Assembly (NCBI GenBank): GCA_945835865.1
Contig: CAMAJQ010000052.1
Coordinates: 1-6,177 of the forward strand
Source of the DNA: an uncultured Clostridia bacterium
GTDB lineage: Bacteria; Bacillota; Clostridia; Christensenellales; Borkfalkiaceae
Direction of reading: 5' to 3'
DNA: 6,177 nucleotides
Positions within the stretch are counted from its first letter, which is position 1. Every line of letters starts with the position of its first letter. The notes below the pieces were generated by a model. The model had not been told where the DNA came from. It saw only the letters and a program-made list of their open reading frames with translations, and ran no database searches. This document shows positions 5,201 through 6,177 of this stretch, one piece after another. The translations under genes and the position numbers were made by a program.

Positions 5201-6166
5201 GGACGCATGGTCCGCTTCTCGGAGACGCTAGCGGGCGGGTATTACGTTCTGACGGCAGACGTCGACTGTAATTCCGAGCCCGTAGAACCCATCGGCGCAT
5301 ACCTTCCCTTCACCGGCTCTTTCGACGGCGGAAATCACGTCGTACGAAACGCCACCCTCGTGACGGCGGGCGAATACTGCGGATTCTTCGGAAACGTTTC
5401 AGGCGGTGTTCTGAAGAATTTCGGATTAAAGAATTTTAAGTTAAACGGCTCCGGCGCTTTCTTTTACGCTTCCGTCGTCTGCGACTACACCTCCGATCGG
5501 GCGATAGAAAACGTGTTCGCGACGGGCGTCGTCGACGCGACGGTCCGGTACGGACTCCTCAGCAAAAATAAGGAGGTATACGTCGGCGGTTTCGTCGGCA
5601 AACTGAGCGGAAAGGCTAAAAATTGCTTCGTCGATTCCGACGTCACGGTCAGAATTACCGACTCGTCGTTCAGTTCCGTCCTGTCGGCGGGCGGCTTTGC
5701 GGGCGCGGTCTTCTCCGCCGCGTCAGACGAAACGAACGTCGTCCTGTCCTGCTGTTATTCCAACGGGAAAGTCGACGTCGGTCCGACCTCCTCCTTGTCC
5801 GTCTCCGCCGGCGGATTCGCAGGGAAATTCCGCGGAACCGGCAATCAGGGCGGAACCGTTGCGCCTTCGGTCGTCTCCTGCTTCTCGCTCGGAAACGTCA
5901 GCATGACGGCAGGGCTTAAGACGAGCTCGTACTACGGACTCTTCACAGGATATACCGACGGAACCTTCGATCTGTCCGGCACAAGATACGACAGCGCTGC
6001 GACCTGTACGGGTATCGGCACGCAATCCACCGTAGCGCGGGGAGAAGAGGCGACGCGGCTGAAAAACGTAAACTGGCTGATCGAAGAATTCAGCTTCGAC
6101 GGAACGGTATGGGCGGACGATTACGGACTGCCCGGATTGAAAGCGTATCTGAAAACGACCGCGTAA
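2285..6166 (+). CDS. Membrane-anchored fusion: XRE helix-turn-helix, TM segment, trypsin-like protease, InlB-type B-repeats, GLUG-like region
   Basis: 1293 residues in one uninterrupted frame. Domains: residues 2-68, an XRE/Cro helix-turn-helix (TQQELAAKLNVSPQTVSKWE, 18-37); 69-97, a polar linker ending in ERSSRKK; 98-121, a single hydrophobic span, with the positive residues before it implying N-terminus inside; 127-318, a DegP/HtrA-like trypsin fold with triad His170 (TNYHVI), Asp201 (VRDVAIL) and Ser276 (HGNSGGAL); 332-947, about eight B-repeats; 955-1225, GLUG-like repeats (YVGGFVG, SAGGFAG twice); and a C-terminal tail (WADDYGLPGLKAYL). No PDZ domain, LPXTG motif or C-terminal membrane span is visible, so the N-terminal span is the only anchor. 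Inferred role: a surface protein that cleaves or senses an extracellular partner, with a DNA-binding head in the cytoplasm. Target genes, protease substrate and ligand are unknown. The HTH might alternatively serve protein-protein contacts, as in RodZ. Confidence 0.93.
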   Translation: MKDYGNALRRLRRHFNYTQQELAAKLNVSPQTVSKWENGVNQIDMTNMQAICRLFGISSDAFLRLADGEDLGAVLAASPSYPSPATSDEKERSSRKKQTVAFVVTALAVGMIAFFFSFRFFSGGKKLSANQVYEKVNPSVFFIEVVTEDGKQGGSGFFIDKKGTAVTNYHVIKGGVSATVTLADGNKYNVKEVIGCDSVRDVAILNVDIPSSAAATLGNSNRLKTGDTVYAIGYPESFVLGSEDSTLTSGIVSKTAYNIDGVNYIQMTADITHGNSGGALVDASGKIVGITTGKIDLNGVSYMNLALPVNLVGEIDRNISLPLREFYETYREYTVEFMDGNVVFSKKKVIRGTRVAELSGERSGYVFEGWFRDKAFQTPFDFSEPIGGDTKIYGKWTEQAGYNVVFRNGEQIVRSERVVEGGLIGNVSGYDLFGYVFEGWFADPDFRTPFDFDKPVGSDLSVYGKFRPIAYTVVFDPAGGKGTMAPLTLRYDQEVALPANAFAYAGHLFTGWKQNGFTFADCETVVNLASTDGAKVVLVASWKMRTDCTVRFDGNGATRLWNYDVWGLEYSAVVTLPELDGYRSGYEFVGWRNGDRIYQPGTVVALSSVADGQGIATFYAEWNPYSYTVVYRTVDPEGTLLSEKSETRKCGEKFTLPVTAEYTPEGYYLKSWFQGYKYFTYYEPGGAVTNEELDIYPGTTSQTEVVLTTEFAGIPFSVECFDTETNAVVGTVKTVYGKAPDFSSVNYDLGTKTGYIRTWQILNDDGTPYTGDPGKATTVPDKKVTAKTVYTPITYTIKFLREEKYREADDWQYRSFTATYDKPFILPEEVCTVKVGYRFLCYKYYGQEYYPGDSLINLSGVEDATITFFIAAEACTYNIVFLANGGEGTMAPLQKTSDENFVLPKNTFTKSGCFPVGWKEGDTVYPEGGSVSFRLAEGETLILVAQWETTLPGKGTESEPFLVSSYADLLLFGRMVRFSETLAGGYYVLTADVDCNSEPVEPIGAYLPFTGSFDGGNHVVRNATLVTAGEYCGFFGNVSGGVLKNFGLKNFKLNGSGAFFYASVVCDYTSDRAIENVFATGVVDATVRYGLLSKNKEVYVGGFVGKLSGKAKNCFVDSDVTVRITDSSFSSVLSAGGFAGAVFSAASDETNVVLSCCYSNGKVDVGPTSSLSVSAGGFAGKFRGTGNQGGTVAPSVVSCFSLGNVSMTAGLKTSSYYGLFTGYTDGTFDLSGTRYDSAATCTGIGTQSTVARGEEATRLKNVNWLIEEFSFDGTVWADDYGLPGLKAYLKTTA
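2288..2488 (+). other. Domain: XRE/Cro-family helix-turn-helix (cytoplasmic head)
   Basis: Residues 2-68 of the giant protein. The order of elements is that of standard HTH_3 domains: GNALRRLRRHFNYTQQELAAK, then NVSPQTVSKWENG containing the recognition helix, then NMQAICRLFGISSDAFL. The conserved Gln19-Glu21-Leu22-Ala23 and Ser34-Lys35-Trp36-Glu37 positions are intact, so DNA binding looks possible. Confidence 0.92.
2576..2647 (+). other. Domain: single transmembrane segment (signal anchor)
   Basis: Residues 98-121 are almost wholly hydrophobic (VAFVVTALAVGMIAFFFSF) and follow KERSSRKK. The positive-inside rule puts the helix-turn-helix in the cytoplasm and everything after residue 122 outside. 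No signal-peptidase site is obvious, so the segment probably stays as an anchor. Confidence 0.88.
2663..3238 (+). other. Domain: trypsin-like (DegP/HtrA-type) serine protease without PDZ
   Basis: Residues 127-318. GGSGFFIDKKGTAVTNYHVI carries His170, SVRDVAILNV carries Asp201, and ITHGNSGGALVDASGKIVGI carries the nucleophile Ser276 with its oxyanion-hole glycines. These spacings match S1C proteases. HtrA proteins normally continue into PDZ domains; here the chain passes straight into B-repeats. The triad is complete, so activity is expected but not proven. Confidence 0.93.
3278..5125 (+). repeat. Array of about eight InlB-type B-repeats (Listeria-Bacteroides / Flg_new family)
   Basis: Units of roughly 65-90 residues start with an aromatic-hydrophobic strand (YTVEF, YNVVF, YTVVF, CTVRF, YTVVY, FSVEC, YTIKF, YNIVF) and mostly carry a central GYxFxGW-type motif and a closing YGKW/ASWK/AEW/AQW strand. 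Approximate residues: 332-396, 401-467, 470-543, 548-623, 626-712, 715-792, 794-873, 875-947. Units 5-7 are the most diverged. Such beta-grasp repeats form stiff extracellular stalks or binding surfaces. Here they would hold the C-terminal region away from the membrane-proximal protease. Confidence 0.88.
5147..5959 (+). other. Domain: GLUG-like repeat / predicted beta-helix at the distal tip
   Basis: Residues 955-1225. It opens with SEPFLVSSYADLLLFGRMV and a FTGSFDGGNHVVRNATL segment, the usual lead-in of GLUG-containing surface proteins. It continues with turns marked by YCGFFGNVSGG (1031-1041), YVGGFVGKLSG (1099-1109), SAGGFAG (1134-1140 and 1174-1180) and YYGLFTG (1216-1222), most followed by CF/CYSNG/CFSLGNV-like strands. 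GLUG regions occur in bacterial adhesins and IgA-protease-like proteins. The ligand is unknown. Confidence 0.75.
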
Positions 6167-6177
6167 AGCCGGAAAAG

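Noticed and set aside
4441..5271. Plus-strand open frame of 276 codons in another frame of the giant gene
   Set aside because: Arg-rich out-of-frame translation with no domain; the overlapping frame continues B-repeats without a break.
6167..6177. Terminator after the giant gene
   Set aside because: Only 11 bases follow the stop codon in the window; no stem-loop can be judged.

Overview
The window has about 55-57% GC (estimated by eye) and encodes three proteins from a Gram-positive-type bacterium. Strong GGAGG-like ribosome binding sites, sigma-A type promoters, a LacI regulator, an InlB-type B-repeat surface protein and an N-terminal (rather than outer-membrane) anchor all point to Firmicutes. 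My best guess is an uncultured gut Clostridia lineage, perhaps Christensenellales-like. That placement is inference; no marker gene is present.

Layout: the left third is a minus-strand operon. A very good promoter (TTGACA, 17 bp, TATACT; 2106-2078) drives a LacI-family regulator (1960-923). The start of a beta-lactamase-fold serine hydrolase (930-1, cut by the left window edge) overlaps the regulator's stop codon. The roughly 110-nt leader of this transcript contains operator-like dyads at its 5' end and possible RNA stems that finish right beside the ribosome binding site.

From 2228 rightwards, a divergent extended -10 promoter drives one giant gene (2285-6166, 1293 codons). Its product joins, in one reading frame, a cytoplasmic XRE/Cro helix-turn-helix, one membrane-spanning segment, an outward-facing trypsin-like (DegP/HtrA-type) protease with an intact His-Asp-Ser triad and no PDZ domain, about eight InlB-type B-repeats, and a C-terminal GLUG-like beta-helix region. 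A DNA-binding domain tethered directly to an extracellular protease and adhesin-like stalk is the most unusual thing here. It suggests a one-piece membrane sensor/regulator, but function is inferred from architecture only.

The two transcription units diverge from a 324-base intergenic region (1961-2284). The LacI unit probably controls itself and the hydrolase. Whether LacI also affects the surface-protein gene cannot be told from sequence. No tRNA, rRNA, mobile element or CRISPR array was seen.
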